Shown: piece by piece, positions 48,106 through 57,847 of the stretch
Layout of the letters: the number at the start of each line of letters is the position of its first letter
Numbering within the stretch: position 1 is the first letter of the stretch
Position numbers and translations under genes: made by a program
Source of the DNA: Enterobacter hormaechei subsp. xiangfangensis
GTDB taxonomy: Bacteria; Pseudomonadota; Gammaproteobacteria; Enterobacterales; Enterobacteriaceae
Direction of reading: 5' to 3'
Assembly (NCBI RefSeq): GCF_001729785.1
Contig: NZ_CP017183.1
Coordinates: 310,001 to 374,000 of the forward strand
DNA: 64,000 bases
Notes under the pieces: generated by a model
The model's input: the letters and a program-made list of their open reading frames with translations, nothing else
The model's database searches: none
Told to the model about the DNA's origin: nothing

Positions 48106-49101
48106 TTATGCACTTTGATGGTGTCGGGTACGGTATTTGTCGATCAGCACCGCAATGATGATCACCGCCCCTTTGATCACCAGCTGCCAGAAGTAGGAGA
48201 CGCCCATCAGCGTCATGCCGTTGTTGAGGGTGGCGATGATCAAGGCACCGACCAGCGTGCCGGTGATCGTGCCGATCCCGCCGACGAAGCTGGTGCCGCC
48301 GAGGATCACCGCCGCAATTGCATCCAGCTCATACCCCGTGCCGAGGTTGCCATTGGCGCTGTAGAGACGTGAAGCGCTCATGACGCCGCCGAGACCGGAG
48401 AGCAGGCCGCTCATGCCGTAGACAAACAGCAGCACCAGCCAGACCTTAATGCCCGTTAAGCGCGCCGCCTGCATATTGCCGCCGACCGCATAGATGTGAA
48501 CGCCGAGGGTTGTGCGACGCAGAATAAACCAGCACACCACAATCACCGCCAGGGCGATCACAACCAGCCAGGGGATCGGGCCGAGGTAGTTATTGCCGAT
48601 CCACTCGAAGTTGATGTTGGAGTTAATGACCGTCGTGCCGTCCGCCAGCAGGTAGGCCGCGCCGCGCAGCGCCGTGTAGGTGCCGAGCGTGACGATAAAT
48701 GGCGGAAGTCCGGCGAAGGCCACCAGCGCGCCGTTGAACAGCCCCAGTACCATACCGAGCATTAGCGCCGCCGGAATGGAGAGCATCGCAAATTCAGGGA
48801 TAAGCGAGACCACCATCGCCGCCACCGCCGTGGTGCCCAGAATCGAGCCCACGGAGAGGTCAATCCCGCCGGTCAGGATGATGAAGGTCATCCCGGCCGC
48901 CAGAACAATGTTGATCGACGCCTGCCGGGTAATATTGAGCAGGTTACTTTCTGTGAAAAAGTTCGGAGCGATAAAGCCAAATACAGCCACAATCAGGATT
49001 AAAATCGGCAAAATGCCGATCGTTTGCATCAGATCGCTCATCAGCATTTTTTTGGCAGAGGCGGATTTCGCCACCTGCTGCGGATGGGTTGGAGTTGTCA
49101 T
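48106..49101 (-). CDS. Sugar ABC transporter permease (RbsC-like)
   Basis: The 331-residue permease of the ribose/xylose/AI-2 class has about eight to ten helices and the family segments FIILTGGIDLSVGSILG, GLPPFIVTLGTYTALRG and ELDAIAAVILGGTSFVGGIG. One gene presumably provides both halves of a homodimeric channel. It is 2 nt from the ATPase stop, so one operon. Confidence 0.93.
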   Translation of the reverse strand: MTTPTHPQQVAKSASAKKMLMSDLMQTIGILPILILIVAVFGFIAPNFFTESNLLNITRQASINIVLAAGMTFIILTGGIDLSVGSILGTTAVAAMVVSLIPEFAMLSIPAALMLGMVLGLFNGALVAFAGLPPFIVTLGTYTALRGAAYLLADGTTVINSNINFEWIGNNYLGPIPWLVVIALAVIVVCWFILRRTTLGVHIYAVGGNMQAARLTGIKVWLVLLFVYGMSGLLSGLGGVMSASRLYSANGNLGTGYELDAIAAVILGGTSFVGGIGTITGTLVGALIIATLNNGMTLMGVSYFWQLVIKGAVIIIAVLIDKYRTRHHQSA

Positions 49102-49103
49102 AA

Positions 49104-50618
49104 TTACACCGCCTGATGATGTGTGTCGTTCACGCCGGTTGCCAGCGTCATGATGTTTTCCTGAGAGATGTCGCGCCCGTGCAGTTCACCCGCAATGCTG
49201 CCTTCCCGCATCACGTACACCCGGTCGCTCATTCCTACTACTTCCGGCAGCTCGCTGGAGATCATCAGGATCGCCACCCCTTTGCGCGCCATCTGGTTCA
49301 TGATGCGGTAGATCTCGCTTTTTGCCCCGACGTCCACGCCGCGCGTGGGTTCGTCCAGAATCAGAATGCGCGGGCCTATCGCCACCCAGCGGGAGATCAG
49401 CAGTTTTTGCTGGTTGCCGCCGGAGAGCCCGCCTGCGCGCACCTGAGAATGCGGCACGCGGATATTGAGCAGGGCGATGGCGTCATCGGAAATCGACTGC
49501 GCTTTTTTGCGGTTCAGCCAGCCGAAGGTGGCGTCGCGCTCCAGCGTCGCCATGGTGATGTTCTCCTGCGCCGCCAGCTCCAGAAATAGCCCCTGCTCCT
49601 TGCGGTTCTCGGTGAGAAAACCGATGCCGTTCTCAATGGCCGCGCGCGGGGAGTGGATCACCACCGGTTCGCCGTCCACCTCAATCATGCCGCCGGTGGC
49701 TTTGCGCACGCCGAAGATCAGCTGCGCCAGCTCAGAACGCCCGGCGCCGACCAGCCCTGCCAGCCCGACGATTTCACCGGAGCGAACCTGCAAACTGCAC
49801 GGCTGCACTTTTTTGCCATCCGTGAGGTGATGCACGTTCAGACGCGGGCTGCCGAGCGGAATATCGCGCTCTTTGTTGAACAGGTCGCTTAACGGACGAC
49901 CCACCATCATGCGCACCAGCTCGGAGGCGTTGAGCTTGTCGCGCGTCAGGCTGCCGACGTATTGCCCGTCGCGTAGCACGCTGACGCGGTCAGAGAGTTC
50001 ATACACTTCCGCCATGCGGTGGCTGATGTAGATAATCGCCATCCCTTCATCGCGCAGGCGCAAAATCAGTTCGAACAGACGGTGGGTTTCGCGTGAGGAG
50101 AGGGCGGCGGTAGGTTCGTCCATCACCAGAATGCGGCTGTTGCGGTGCAGCGCGCGGGCGATCTCCACCTGCTGTTGCTCGGCGATGGTCAGTTTCATGA
50201 CCAGGTCGGTGGCGCTGAACTGCGCGCCCAGACGGTCAATGACCGCCTGGGCCTGGGCAGCCATCTCTTTGCGCTGGACCAGCCCGCCGCGCGACAGCTC
50301 GCTACCGAGAAAAATGTTTTCCGCCACGGTCAGGTTAGGAGCAAGCTGCATCTCCTGATAAATCAGGGTAATGCCTGCGGCCAGCGCATCCTTCGGCCCT
50401 TTGATGTGAAACGGCTGACCGTCGATGAGGATGTCGCCGCTGCTGGCGGTATAGGCGCCTGCGAGGATCTTCATCAGCGTGCTCTTTCCGGCGCCGTTTT
50501 CCCCCATCAGCGCGTGGATCTCACCGGGGAAAACCGTCAAATCCACGCCCTTGAGCGCGTGGAAATTGCCAAAGGTTTTGGCAATGTGGCGCATCTCTAA
50601 AACCGGGGTTCTGCTCAT
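49104..50618 (-). CDS. Sugar ABC transporter ATP-binding protein (RbsA-like)
   Basis: The 504-residue double ATPase drives sugar import. The first half has Walker [15 protein letters not shown], the atypical signature [15 protein letters not shown] and Walker [13 protein letters not shown]. The second half has a degenerate Walker A ([12 protein letters not shown], no GKS lysine), signature LSGGNQQK and [14 protein letters not shown], the normal RbsA asymmetry. It is the first gene of the catabolic operon and is divergent from the hybrid sensor kinase across 182 bp. Confidence 0.94.
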   Translation of the reverse strand: MSRTPVLEMRHIAKTFGNFHALKGVDLTVFPGEIHALMGENGAGKSTLMKILAGAYTASSGDILIDGQPFHIKGPKDALAAGITLIYQEMQLAPNLTVAENIFLGSELSRGGLVQRKEMAAQAQAVIDRLGAQFSATDLVMKLTIAEQQQVEIARALHRNSRILVMDEPTAALSSRETHRLFELILRLRDEGMAIIYISHRMAEVYELSDRVSVLRDGQYVGSLTRDKLNASELVRMMVGRPLSDLFNKERDIPLGSPRLNVHHLTDGKKVQPCSLQVRSGEIVGLAGLVGAGRSELAQLIFGVRKATGGMIEVDGEPVVIHSPRAAIENGIGFLTENRKEQGLFLELAAQENITMATLERDATFGWLNRKKAQSISDDAIALLNIRVPHSQVRAGGLSGGNQQKLLISRWVAIGPRILILDEPTRGVDVGAKSEIYRIMNQMARKGVAILMISSELPEVVGMSDRVYVMREGSIAGELHGRDISQENIMTLATGVNDTHHQAV

Positions 50619-50688
50619 GGCGGATCTCCTGTGAATGTCGATATCTGCACTTCATCACAGGCGCGTAAATGCAAAATGTCAGAAGCTG

Positions 50689-50711
50689 TTCATATTTGTC
50701 ATAGTTATGAA
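50689..50711. promoter_or_regulatory. Candidate regulator site between transporter and sensor kinase
   Basis: An inverted repeat TTCATA-N11-TATGAA lies in the divergent promoter region. A second inverted repeat, CCTGTGA (50628-50634) and TCACAGG (50655-50661), is nearer the ATPase gene, and TGTCA occurs twice 19 bp apart (50678, 50697). One of these could be the binding site of the OmpR-type regulator or CRP; the sequence alone does not decide. Confidence 0.35.
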
Positions 50712-50739
50712 TAGCTAATCGCCATCACATTTTCCTTTT

Positions 50740-50776
50740 CCCTCTCCCTGTGGGAAGAGGGCCAGGGTGAGGGCAC
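50740..50776. repeat. GC-rich palindromic repeat, copy 5
   Basis: CCCTCTCCC and GGGAAGAGGG arms (one extra A) followed by CCAGGGTGAGGGCACC, ending 24 bp before the hybrid kinase start. Confidence 0.8.
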
Positions 50777-50800
50777 CAAACCGCAGAGGAGCCCAAACCC

Positions 50801-53080
50801 ATGCCATCACGCCCCCCGTTCTTCACCAGCGCCCGCGGTCGCCTGCTGATATTTAACCTGCTGGTGGTGGCGGTAACGCTGATGGTCAGCGGCGTGGCGG
50901 TGCTCGGCTTTCGTCATGCCAGCCAGATCCAGGAGCAGGTGCAGCAGCAAACGCTGGATGACATGACCGGCAGCATGAACCTCGCGCGCGACACGGCCAA
51001 CGTGGCAACGGCGGCGGTGCGGCTGTCGCAGGTGGTCGGTGCGCTGGAGTACAAAGGCGAAGCTGAGCGGCTTAAACAGACGCAGATGGCGCTGCGCCAC
51101 TCGCTGGAGCAGCTTGCCGATGCGCCGCTGGCGCAGCAGGAGCCGGCGCTGGTGACGCGTATTATTCGCAGGAGCAATGAGTTACAGCAGAGCGTGACGG
51201 GAATGCTGGAGCGCGGGCAAAAACGGCATCTGGAGCGTAACGCGCTGCTCAGCGCGCTGTATCAAAGCCAAAGCTACCTGCGTCATTTGCAGGATATCAA
51301 CCGTCGTTACGCGAGCAATGTGCCAGACCCCCGGCAGCTTGCTGAGATGGACAGGCTGATCGTTGCCGCCATTGATACCCCTTCACCGCGCGCCACGGTG
51401 CAGCAGTTGGATGCAGTAACCGCGATGTTACCCGCGAGCGCCCTGCAACCGGTGGTCAACCTGGTGCTCCCGGATTTTAATGATGAGCTGCGCAAGCTCG
51501 CGCCACTGTCGAAGCAGCTGGAAGAGAGCGATCTGTCCATCAGCTGGTACATGTTCCACATCAAGGCGCTGGTAGCGATATTAAACCGCGACATCAATCA
51601 GTACGTTGAACAGGTGGCACAGGCCTCCCGGCTGCGTACCGCCCAAAGTCACCAGGAGCTGCGCTCCATCAGCGTGTTTATCAGCGTTTTCGCGGTGCTG
51701 GCGCTGATCATCACCGGCTGCGCCTGCTGGTATATTTATCGCAATCTGGGCTCCAACCTGACGGCTATCTCAAGGGCAATGTCGCGTCTCGCTCACGGAG
51801 AGCAGAATGTGTCGGTGCCCGCACTACAGCGGCGTGATGAGCTGGGGGAACTGGCGCGCGCGTTTAACGTTTTTGCACGCAATACCGCTTCGCTGGAGCA
51901 CACCACGCGGCTGCTTAAGGAGAAGACCTCGCAGATGGAGGTCGACCGCATCGAACGTCAGGGGCTGGAGGAGGCGCTGCTGCACAGCCAGAAAATGAAG
52001 GCGGTCGGGCAACTGACGGGCGGTCTGGCGCATGATTTTAATAACCTGCTGGCGGTGATTATCGGCAGTCTGGAGCTGACCGATTCAGCGTCACCGGACG
52101 CGCCGCGCATCACTCGTGCGCTCAAAGCCGCGGAACGCGGGGCCATGCTCACCCAGCGTCTGCTGGCCTTCTCGCGCAAGCAATCCCTGCAACCCCATGC
52201 GGTAGAGATGAAGCCGCTGCTGGAGAACCTGAGCGAGCTGATGCGGCACTCCCTTCCCGCCACGCTGACGCTGGATATTGAAGCGCAAACCCCGGCCTGG
52301 CCCGCATGGATTGACGTCAGCCAGCTGGAAAACGCCATTATCAACCTGGTGATGAACGCCCGTGATGCAATGGAGGGGCAAAACGGTGTGATTAAAATCC
52401 GCACCTGGAACCAGCGTGTGACCCGCAGCGACGGGCGCAGGCAGGATATGGTCGCGCTGGAGGTGATTGACCACGGCTGTGGGATGTCGCAGGAGGTGAA
52501 ATCGCAGGTCTTTGAACCGTTCTTCACCACCAAACAGACCGGCAGCGGCAGCGGATTAGGGCTGTCGATGGTGTACGGCTTTGTGCGTCAGTCCGGGGGG
52601 CGCGTTGAGATCGAAAGCGCGCCGGGGCAGGGAACCACCGTGCGGCTCCAGCTGCCGCGCTCGACGCTGCCCGCGTTCTCCAATGATGCCGCGCTGGCGA
52701 CCACGGCCCCGACAGAAAGTGAGCTGCTTGTGCTGGTCCTGGAAGATGAGGCGGGCGTGCGGCATACCCTGTGTGAGCAACTGCACCAGCTTGGCTACCT
52801 GACGCTCGAAGCCGAAAACGGCGAGCAGGCGCTGAACATGCTGGACGCATCACCGGATATCGGCATGTTTATCAGCGACCTGATGCTGCCGGGCGGCCTG
52901 AGCGGTGCGGAGGTGATCGGCCATGTACGCAGCCACTATCCGCAGTTGCCGGTGCTGCTGATCAGCGGGCAGGATTTGCGCCCGGCGCATAACCCGCAGC
53001 TGCCGGACGTTCCATTACTGCGTAAGCCGTTTACCCGCCAGCAGCTGGCGCAGGCACTGCGGAAGGTGATGGTAATTTGA
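50801..53080 (+). CDS. Hybrid sensor histidine kinase of the sugar cluster
   Basis: The 759-residue protein has a membrane helix near 14-36, a helical periplasmic sensor of about 250 residues, a second helix near 288-312, a HAMP region (about 313-365), a HisKA domain with phospho-His411 in GGLAHDFNNLL, an ATPase domain (NAIINLVMNARDAM, DHGCGMS, GSGSGLGLSMVYGFVRQSGG) and a C-terminal receiver with Asp693 in FISDLMLPGG. The sensor looks like the helical bundle of TorS-type kinases, which read a periplasmic binding protein. No HPt domain is visible, so transfer to the regulator at 43797 is either direct or through another protein. Confidence 0.9.
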   Translation: MPSRPPFFTSARGRLLIFNLLVVAVTLMVSGVAVLGFRHASQIQEQVQQQTLDDMTGSMNLARDTANVATAAVRLSQVVGALEYKGEAERLKQTQMALRHSLEQLADAPLAQQEPALVTRIIRRSNELQQSVTGMLERGQKRHLERNALLSALYQSQSYLRHLQDINRRYASNVPDPRQLAEMDRLIVAAIDTPSPRATVQQLDAVTAMLPASALQPVVNLVLPDFNDELRKLAPLSKQLEESDLSISWYMFHIKALVAILNRDINQYVEQVAQASRLRTAQSHQELRSISVFISVFAVLALIITGCACWYIYRNLGSNLTAISRAMSRLAHGEQNVSVPALQRRDELGELARAFNVFARNTASLEHTTRLLKEKTSQMEVDRIERQGLEEALLHSQKMKAVGQLTGGLAHDFNNLLAVIIGSLELTDSASPDAPRITRALKAAERGAMLTQRLLAFSRKQSLQPHAVEMKPLLENLSELMRHSLPATLTLDIEAQTPAWPAWIDVSQLENAIINLVMNARDAMEGQNGVIKIRTWNQRVTRSDGRRQDMVALEVIDHGCGMSQEVKSQVFEPFFTTKQTGSGSGLGLSMVYGFVRQSGGRVEIESAPGQGTTVRLQLPRSTLPAFSNDAALATTAPTESELLVLVLEDEAGVRHTLCEQLHQLGYLTLEAENGEQALNMLDASPDIGMFISDLMLPGGLSGAEVIGHVRSHYPQLPVLLISGQDLRPAHNPQLPDVPLLRKPFTRQQLAQALRKVMVI

Positions 53081-53149
53081 GATTCCTCCGCTACTCCCGT
53101 TAACAGCCAGTCATTACTTTAAGGCCAGTTCACCTGCGAGTCTGGCCTT

Positions 53150-53473
53150 ATGAAACGTTACTCTACCGCCCTGTTATTTGGCTTGCTGACTTTAACCAGC
53201 CAGCTGGCGCATGCCGATGTGATTGATGACGCCATTGGCAACATTCAGCAGGCGATCAACGATGCCTACAACCCCAGCAGCAGCCGTAATGACGATGACG
53301 ACGATCGTTACGACCGCAGCCGTCAAATCGACAGCCGACAGTACGACGATCGTCGTCGGCAGCTCGAAGACAGACGCCGCCGTTTAGACGAGCGTCAGCG
53401 TCAGTTGGACGACGACAGGCGTCGGTTAGAAGAGGACGAGCGCAGGTTGGAAGACGATTACGATCGCGGCTAA
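53150..53473 (+). CDS. yjdP: Secreted charged-repeat protein YjdP
   Basis: The 107-residue protein has a signal peptide (about 1-22, cut after LAHA), a DVIDDAIGNIQQAINDAYNP segment and then a highly charged region of Asp, Arg and Gln, with near-heptad units such as RRQLEDRRRRLDERQRQLDD. It should form a periplasmic single helix or coiled coil. It matches E. coli YjdP, which also lies next to phnP; the function is unknown. Confidence 0.88.
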   Translation: MKRYSTALLFGLLTLTSQLAHADVIDDAIGNIQQAINDAYNPSSSRNDDDDDRYDRSRQIDSRQYDDRRRQLEDRRRRLDERQRQLDDDRRRLEEDERRLEDDYDRG

Positions 53474-53485
53474 GTGCGGCCTGTT

Positions 53486-53519
53486 GCCCTCACCCCAACC
53501 CTCTCCCACGGGAGAGGGA
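53486..53519. repeat. GC-rich palindromic repeat, copy 6
   Basis: GCCCTCACCCCAA is followed by the perfect stem CCCTCTCCC / GGGAGAGGG, in the opposite orientation to copies 1 and 5. It fills the space between the convergent genes yjdP and phnP. Confidence 0.85.
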
Positions 53520-53525
53520 GAAAAC

Positions 53526-54284
53526 CTAATCCAGCACCATCACCAGCCCGTCATACCCCGCTTCAATGCCGGACGGCAGCGGGTTATCCATCATCCACAC
53601 GTCAAACTGATGGCTGATATGCGTCAGGATCACCTGCGGACAGCCAATCACCTCGTTCAGCGCAATCACCGTATTCAAATCACAATGGTTGCGCGGCGTC
53701 TCCGGGCGCGGTTCATGGCTACAGTCGATAATCATCGCCTGCGGCTGATTGTTTAGCAGAAACGTCACCGTTTTATCCGGCAGTCCGGCGGTATCAGAAA
53801 GCCACGCCACGCGGCTGTGGGCGGACTCCAGCAGATAGCCAAACGTGAGTTTTGAATGGTTGAGCGGCAGCGGCGTGACCCGCAAGCCCTGAAGTTCAAA
53901 CGTCACAAATGGCTCCACCGTGTGGCTGAAATCCAGGATGCCCGGATGTTTGAACAGATCGTCACAGCCTGCCTCGTCTGGCGGACCGTAGACGGGAATG
54001 GTGGCGCCTACGCCCCAGCGCAGAGGGAAAAGCCCCTGAACGTGATCCATATGATAATGGGTAAGCAAAAACTGCTGGAAGCTGCCCGCAGGCCAGTCGT
54101 CCATCAGGTGTGGAATACCCGCGTCCAGCAAGGTGACCGCATCGTTGAATTTCACCGCCGCGCTACAGGGGCGACGGCGATAATTTTCCTGTAAACGCGC
54201 CCGTCGGCACGCCGCGCAGTCGCAGCCAAACACCGGCACCAGCTGCGCCCCTCCGGTTCCTGTCAGCGTGATCGTCAGACTCAT
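53526..54284 (-). CDS. phnP: Phosphoribosyl cyclic phosphodiesterase PhnP
   Basis: PhnP opens 5-phosphoribosyl 1,2-cyclic phosphate to ribose 1,5-bisphosphate, a late step of the C-P lyase pathway. The 252-residue metallo-beta-lactamase-fold protein has the metal motif [10 protein letters not shown], an N-terminal zinc-type cysteine cluster ([12 protein letters not shown]) and further His ligands ([13 protein letters not shown]). It is the last gene of the phn operon, 9 nt after phnO. Confidence 0.95.
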   Translation of the reverse strand: MSLTITLTGTGGAQLVPVFGCDCAACRRARLQENYRRRPCSAAVKFNDAVTLLDAGIPHLMDDWPAGSFQQFLLTHYHMDHVQGLFPLRWGVGATIPVYGPPDEAGCDDLFKHPGILDFSHTVEPFVTFELQGLRVTPLPLNHSKLTFGYLLESAHSRVAWLSDTAGLPDKTVTFLLNNQPQAMIIDCSHEPRPETPRNHCDLNTVIALNEVIGCPQVILTHISHQFDVWMMDNPLPSGIEAGYDGLVMVLD

Positions 54285-54293
54285 AACGCACCT

Positions 54294-54728
54294 CTACAGC
54301 GGTTTGGTGAAGCGGAAATGGCTTTGCGTATACCCTTCACGAACATAAAAACGGTGCGCGTCCACGCGCTTCACGCTGGTGGAAAGCTCGGTCAGCTCGG
54401 CGCCTGCCTGCCGTGCGACGTCCTCTGCCCAGGCCAGCAGCTGGCTGCCCACTTTTAATCCACGCGCCTGCGGCATCACCACCAGTTCCTGGATCTCGCC
54501 GATCCAGCGGGCGTGATGCAGGTGAAACTGCATATGCAGGCCGATCATCCCGATGATCTGCCCGTCCAGCTCGGCCAGCTGGTAGCGCATATTGTGATCC
54601 TGCAAGTTGGCCAGATACCCGGCGTGAAACGCCTGATGATCGAACTCGGCCTGCTTAAGTTCGCAGATCAGCGCGTAAACGATCGGCGCATCGTCGGCGG
54701 TGGCGGGGCGAAGCTGGCAGTCAGGCAT
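54294..54728 (-). CDS. phnO: Aminoalkylphosphonate N-acetyltransferase PhnO
   Basis: This 144-residue GNAT acetyltransferase uses acetyl-CoA to acetylate aminoalkylphosphonates, which helps C-P lyase use or detoxify them. The acetyl-CoA loop [17 protein letters not shown] is intact. It overlaps phnN by 8 bp. Confidence 0.94.
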   Translation of the reverse strand: MPDCQLRPATADDAPIVYALICELKQAEFDHQAFHAGYLANLQDHNMRYQLAELDGQIIGMIGLHMQFHLHHARWIGEIQELVVMPQARGLKVGSQLLAWAEDVARQAGAELTELSTSVKRVDAHRFYVREGYTQSHFRFTKPL

Positions 54729-55269
54729 GTTGTTTCACCTTCTGGCGAATGAGCGATAGAAAGGTCTCGACTGACTGTAGCAAACTTCCGTCGTTATTGA
54801 GGAGATGGCAACCCGACGGGGTGTAACGCGCCGCCCGTTCCAGCCGCTGGTCGATCTCGCGCGCGTTTTCGCGCCCCCGCTTTTGCAGCCGGCTACGCAG
54901 AACGTCCGGGGAAACCTGCAAACAGACCGGGAGCAGCGCCGCTTCGTACCGGGCGCGAGCCTGCGGGAGATGCGCCCGCGAGCCGTTGACCAGCACGTCA
55001 AAGCCCGCGTGCAGCCAGAGGTCGATCTCGATGCCGACGCCATAGTAGTAACCGTTGGCATGCCAGCTCAGCGCCAGCAGGTTTTGCCCGGCGCGGGTAA
55101 AAAACTCCTGCTCGCTCAGGGCGATATGGTTTTCACTCCCGGCGTTTGCCGCGCGGGTAATGTAGCGGTGCGCTACCAGCAGCTGTGAATGTTCCCGCTG
55201 CCGTAACGCCGACAGCAGGCTGTCCTTCCCGGAGCCGGACGGGCCCATTAACCAGATGAGTCTTCCCAT
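54721..55269 (-). CDS. phnN: Ribose 1,5-bisphosphate phosphokinase PhnN
   Basis: PhnN phosphorylates ribose 1,5-bisphosphate to PRPP, recycling the ribose carrier of phosphonate breakdown. The 182-residue product is guanylate-kinase-like with P-loop [11 protein letters not shown] near the N-terminus. Its ATG shares one base with the phnM stop. Confidence 0.95.
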   Translation of the reverse strand: MGRLIWLMGPSGSGKDSLLSALRQREHSQLLVAHRYITRAANAGSENHIALSEQEFFTRAGQNLLALSWHANGYYYGVGIEIDLWLHAGFDVLVNGSRAHLPQARARYEAALLPVCLQVSPDVLRSRLQKRGRENAREIDQRLERAARYTPSGCHLLNNDGSLLQSVETFLSLIRQKVKQHA

Positions 55270-56405
55270 CAGAACACCCTTTTTCCCTGACGCCAGACGT
55301 GGTCGATATGAACGTGCTCGCCCTTGCGGTGCGCCAGCACCAGGTCTGCCCGTTTGCCTTCGGCAATCTCACCGCGATCGTGAAGGTTGAGCGCGCTGGC
55401 CGGGTTTTTTGTCACCAGGCGAATCGCCTGTGGCAGCGTGAAGCTGTTGCCCTCATCGTCCGCCACCCGGAACGCCGCGTCCAGCAGGCTGGCGGGGTAA
55501 TAGTCAGAGGAGAGGATATCCAGCAGGCCGAGCGAGGCGAGCTTGCTTGCCGCCACGTTGCCGGAGTGCGACCCGCCGCGTACGATGTTCGGCGCGCCCA
55601 TCAGGACGTTCATGCCATGCTTACGCGATGCTTCTGCCGCCTCGAACGTGGTGGGAAATTCGGCGATCACGCTCCCAAGCTGGTGGGATTCGCGCACGTG
55701 ATCGTGCGTGGCGTCATCATGGCTGGCCAGGGCAATATTACGGTCCCGGCACATAGCGGCAATGGAGAGGCGATTCGGCTGCGACCACTGGGCCGCCAGC
55801 GCCAGCTGCTCTTCTTCGTAACGGGCCATCTCCGCGTCGCTGAGAGAATATTTGCCCTGATAGTATTCGCGATACTTTTCAATGTTGGCGAACTGGCGCT
55901 GTCCCGGCGAGTGATCCATCAGGGAAACCAGCGAGACCGGCTCGCGGCCCACCAGCTTCTCAAACAGCGGCAGGGTGGTGTGGTGCGGCAGCTCGCAGCG
56001 CAGGTGCAGGCGGTGCTCGGCGCGGTTGAGGCCGCGCTTTTGCGTCTCCTCCACGGCGTTGATCATCTTCTCCAGGTTCTCCAGGCGATCGCCGCCGTCG
56101 CGCACGTCGCCGATCGCCACCGCGTCCAGCACCGTGGTGATGCCGCTGGCGACCATCAGCGCGTCGTGGCTGCTCATCGCTGAATGCGCAGGCCAGTCCA
56201 CCTTCGGGCGCGGGGTGAAGAATTTATCGAGATTATCGGTATGCAGCTCAATCAGCCCCGGTAGCAGCCAGCCGCCTTCGCCGTCCATCGCGTCCGGTGA
56301 GCGGCTCTGGGTTTCGGCAAAGGCGCGGATGACACCGTCCCGCACCTCAACCGAGCCGTTCACGACCTCATTTTCCAGCACCAGCCTGACATTATTGATA
56401 ATCAT
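55269..56405 (-). CDS. phnM: Alpha-D-ribose 1-methylphosphonate 5-triphosphate diphosphatase PhnM
   Basis: PhnM is an amidohydrolase-fold enzyme that removes pyrophosphate from the 5-triphosphate intermediate of the C-P lyase pathway. The 378-residue product has the metal motif [17 protein letters not shown] (in place of the usual HxH), [14 protein letters not shown] and the family C-terminal segment [11 protein letters not shown]. It overlaps phnL by 4 bp. Confidence 0.95.
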   Translation of the reverse strand: MIINNVRLVLENEVVNGSVEVRDGVIRAFAETQSRSPDAMDGEGGWLLPGLIELHTDNLDKFFTPRPKVDWPAHSAMSSHDALMVASGITTVLDAVAIGDVRDGGDRLENLEKMINAVEETQKRGLNRAEHRLHLRCELPHHTTLPLFEKLVGREPVSLVSLMDHSPGQRQFANIEKYREYYQGKYSLSDAEMARYEEEQLALAAQWSQPNRLSIAAMCRDRNIALASHDDATHDHVRESHQLGSVIAEFPTTFEAAEASRKHGMNVLMGAPNIVRGGSHSGNVAASKLASLGLLDILSSDYYPASLLDAAFRVADDEGNSFTLPQAIRLVTKNPASALNLHDRGEIAEGKRADLVLAHRKGEHVHIDHVWRQGKRVF

Positions 56406-57082
56406 ACGTTTGTCCCCATCGGGTGCAGTCTGTCCGCCACGCGATGGCGTACGGCGTCGTCGTGGAAGATCCCGACGATCGCCGCGCCGCGCGCTTTGGC
56501 CTGTTCGATCAGTTCTATCACCGCTGCGCTGTTTTTACTGTCGAGCGAGGCGGTGGGTTCATCCAGGAGTAAAATCGGGTAATCGACGATAAAGCCGCGG
56601 GCGATGTTGACGCGCTGCTGCTCGCCGCCGGAAAAGGTCGACGGGGCGAGGTGCCACAGACGCTCCGGTACGTTGAGACGCGTCAGCAGGCTGGCGGCTT
56701 TAGCGGCGCAGGTTTCGCGCGGCACGCCGAGATCCAGCAGAGGCTGCATGACCACGTCCAGGGCGGAGATCCGCGGGATCACTCGCAGGAACTGGCTGAC
56801 CCAGCCGATCGTCGAGCGGCGTACTTCCAGCACTTTGCGCGCGGGAGCCTGGACCAGATCAACCCATTCATTGTTATGGCGGATATGGATATGGCCTTCG
56901 TCCGGCAGATAATTGGCGTACAGGGAGCGCAGCAGGGTGGATTTTCCGCTGCCGGAATGGCCATGCAGCACCACGCATTCGCCGTTGCTGACCTCTAATG
57001 AGGCATTTTGCAGTACCGGCAGGCGGACACCGTTTTGCTGGTGGAGCACAAAGGTTTTACTGACATTTTCAACGTGGATCAT
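56402..57082 (-). CDS. phnL: C-P lyase-associated ABC protein PhnL
   Basis: This 226-residue ABC-type ATPase binds the C-P lyase core rather than a membrane transporter. Motifs: Walker [15 protein letters not shown], signature [14 protein letters not shown], Walker [13 protein letters not shown]. It lies 9 nt after phnK. It is required with PhnG, H and I for making the ribose-phosphonate triphosphate. Confidence 0.95.
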   Translation of the reverse strand: MIHVENVSKTFVLHQQNGVRLPVLQNASLEVSNGECVVLHGHSGSGKSTLLRSLYANYLPDEGHIHIRHNNEWVDLVQAPARKVLEVRRSTIGWVSQFLRVIPRISALDVVMQPLLDLGVPRETCAAKAASLLTRLNVPERLWHLAPSTFSGGEQQRVNIARGFIVDYPILLLDEPTASLDSKNSAAVIELIEQAKARGAAIVGIFHDDAVRHRVADRLHPMGTNV

Positions 57083-57091
57083 GTTGGCCTC

Positions 57092-57847
57092 TTAATTCTG
57101 TAATACCGAGGACACCAGCAGTTGGGTGTACGGATGATGGGGATCGTCGAGCACGCGGTCGGTCAGCCCACTTTCCACCACCTGACCCTGCTTCATCACC
57201 AGCAAGCGGTCCGCCAGCAGGCGCGCAACGCCTAAATCGTGGGTGACAATCACTACCGCCAGGTTCAGCTCCACCACCAGGCCGCGCAGCAGATCCAGCA
57301 GGCGCGCCTGCACGGAGACGTCCAGCCCACCGGTCGGTTCATCCATAAACACCAGCTTCGGATGGGTGACGAGATTGCGGGCAATCTGTAAACGCTGCTG
57401 CATGCCGCCGGAGAAGGTGGTCGGCAGGTCGTCGATGCGCGAGGCGGGAATTTCAACCTCTTCCAGCCAGTGCTGCGCCGTGGCGCGGATGTTGCCGTAG
57501 TGGCGCGCGCCGGTGGCCATCAGCCGTTCGCCGATGTTGCCCCCCGCCGAGACCTGGCGGCGCAGGCCATCCATCGGGTGCTGGTGCACCACGCCCCACT
57601 CGGTGCGCAGCAGGCGGCGGCGCTCGGCTTCGCTCATGCCATACAGCGACACGCCCTCATACAAAATGTCGCCATTCTGCGGCGTCAGGCGCGCGGAGAT
57701 GGACTTCAGCAGGGTGGTTTTACCGGAGCCGGACTCGCCGACAATGCCCAGCACTTCGCCCGGCCACAGCTCAAACGACACGTCGCTAAAGCCTTTGCCC
57801 GGTGCATAAAGGTGAGTCAGGTTATTAACCGAAAGCAGCGGTTTCAT
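57092..57847 (-). CDS. phnK: C-P lyase-associated ABC protein PhnK
   Basis: This 251-residue ABC ATPase of the dipeptide-transporter-like class docks on the PhnJ subunit of the C-P lyase core. Motifs: GESGSGKTTLLKSI, FSGGMQQRLQIARN and VFMDEPTGGLDV. Its start overlaps the phnJ stop by 4 bp. Confidence 0.95.
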   Translation of the reverse strand: MKPLLSVNNLTHLYAPGKGFSDVSFELWPGEVLGIVGESGSGKTTLLKSISARLTPQNGDILYEGVSLYGMSEAERRRLLRTEWGVVHQHPMDGLRRQVSAGGNIGERLMATGARHYGNIRATAQHWLEEVEIPASRIDDLPTTFSGGMQQRLQIARNLVTHPKLVFMDEPTGGLDVSVQARLLDLLRGLVVELNLAVVIVTHDLGVARLLADRLLVMKQGQVVESGLTDRVLDDPHHPYTQLLVSSVLQN

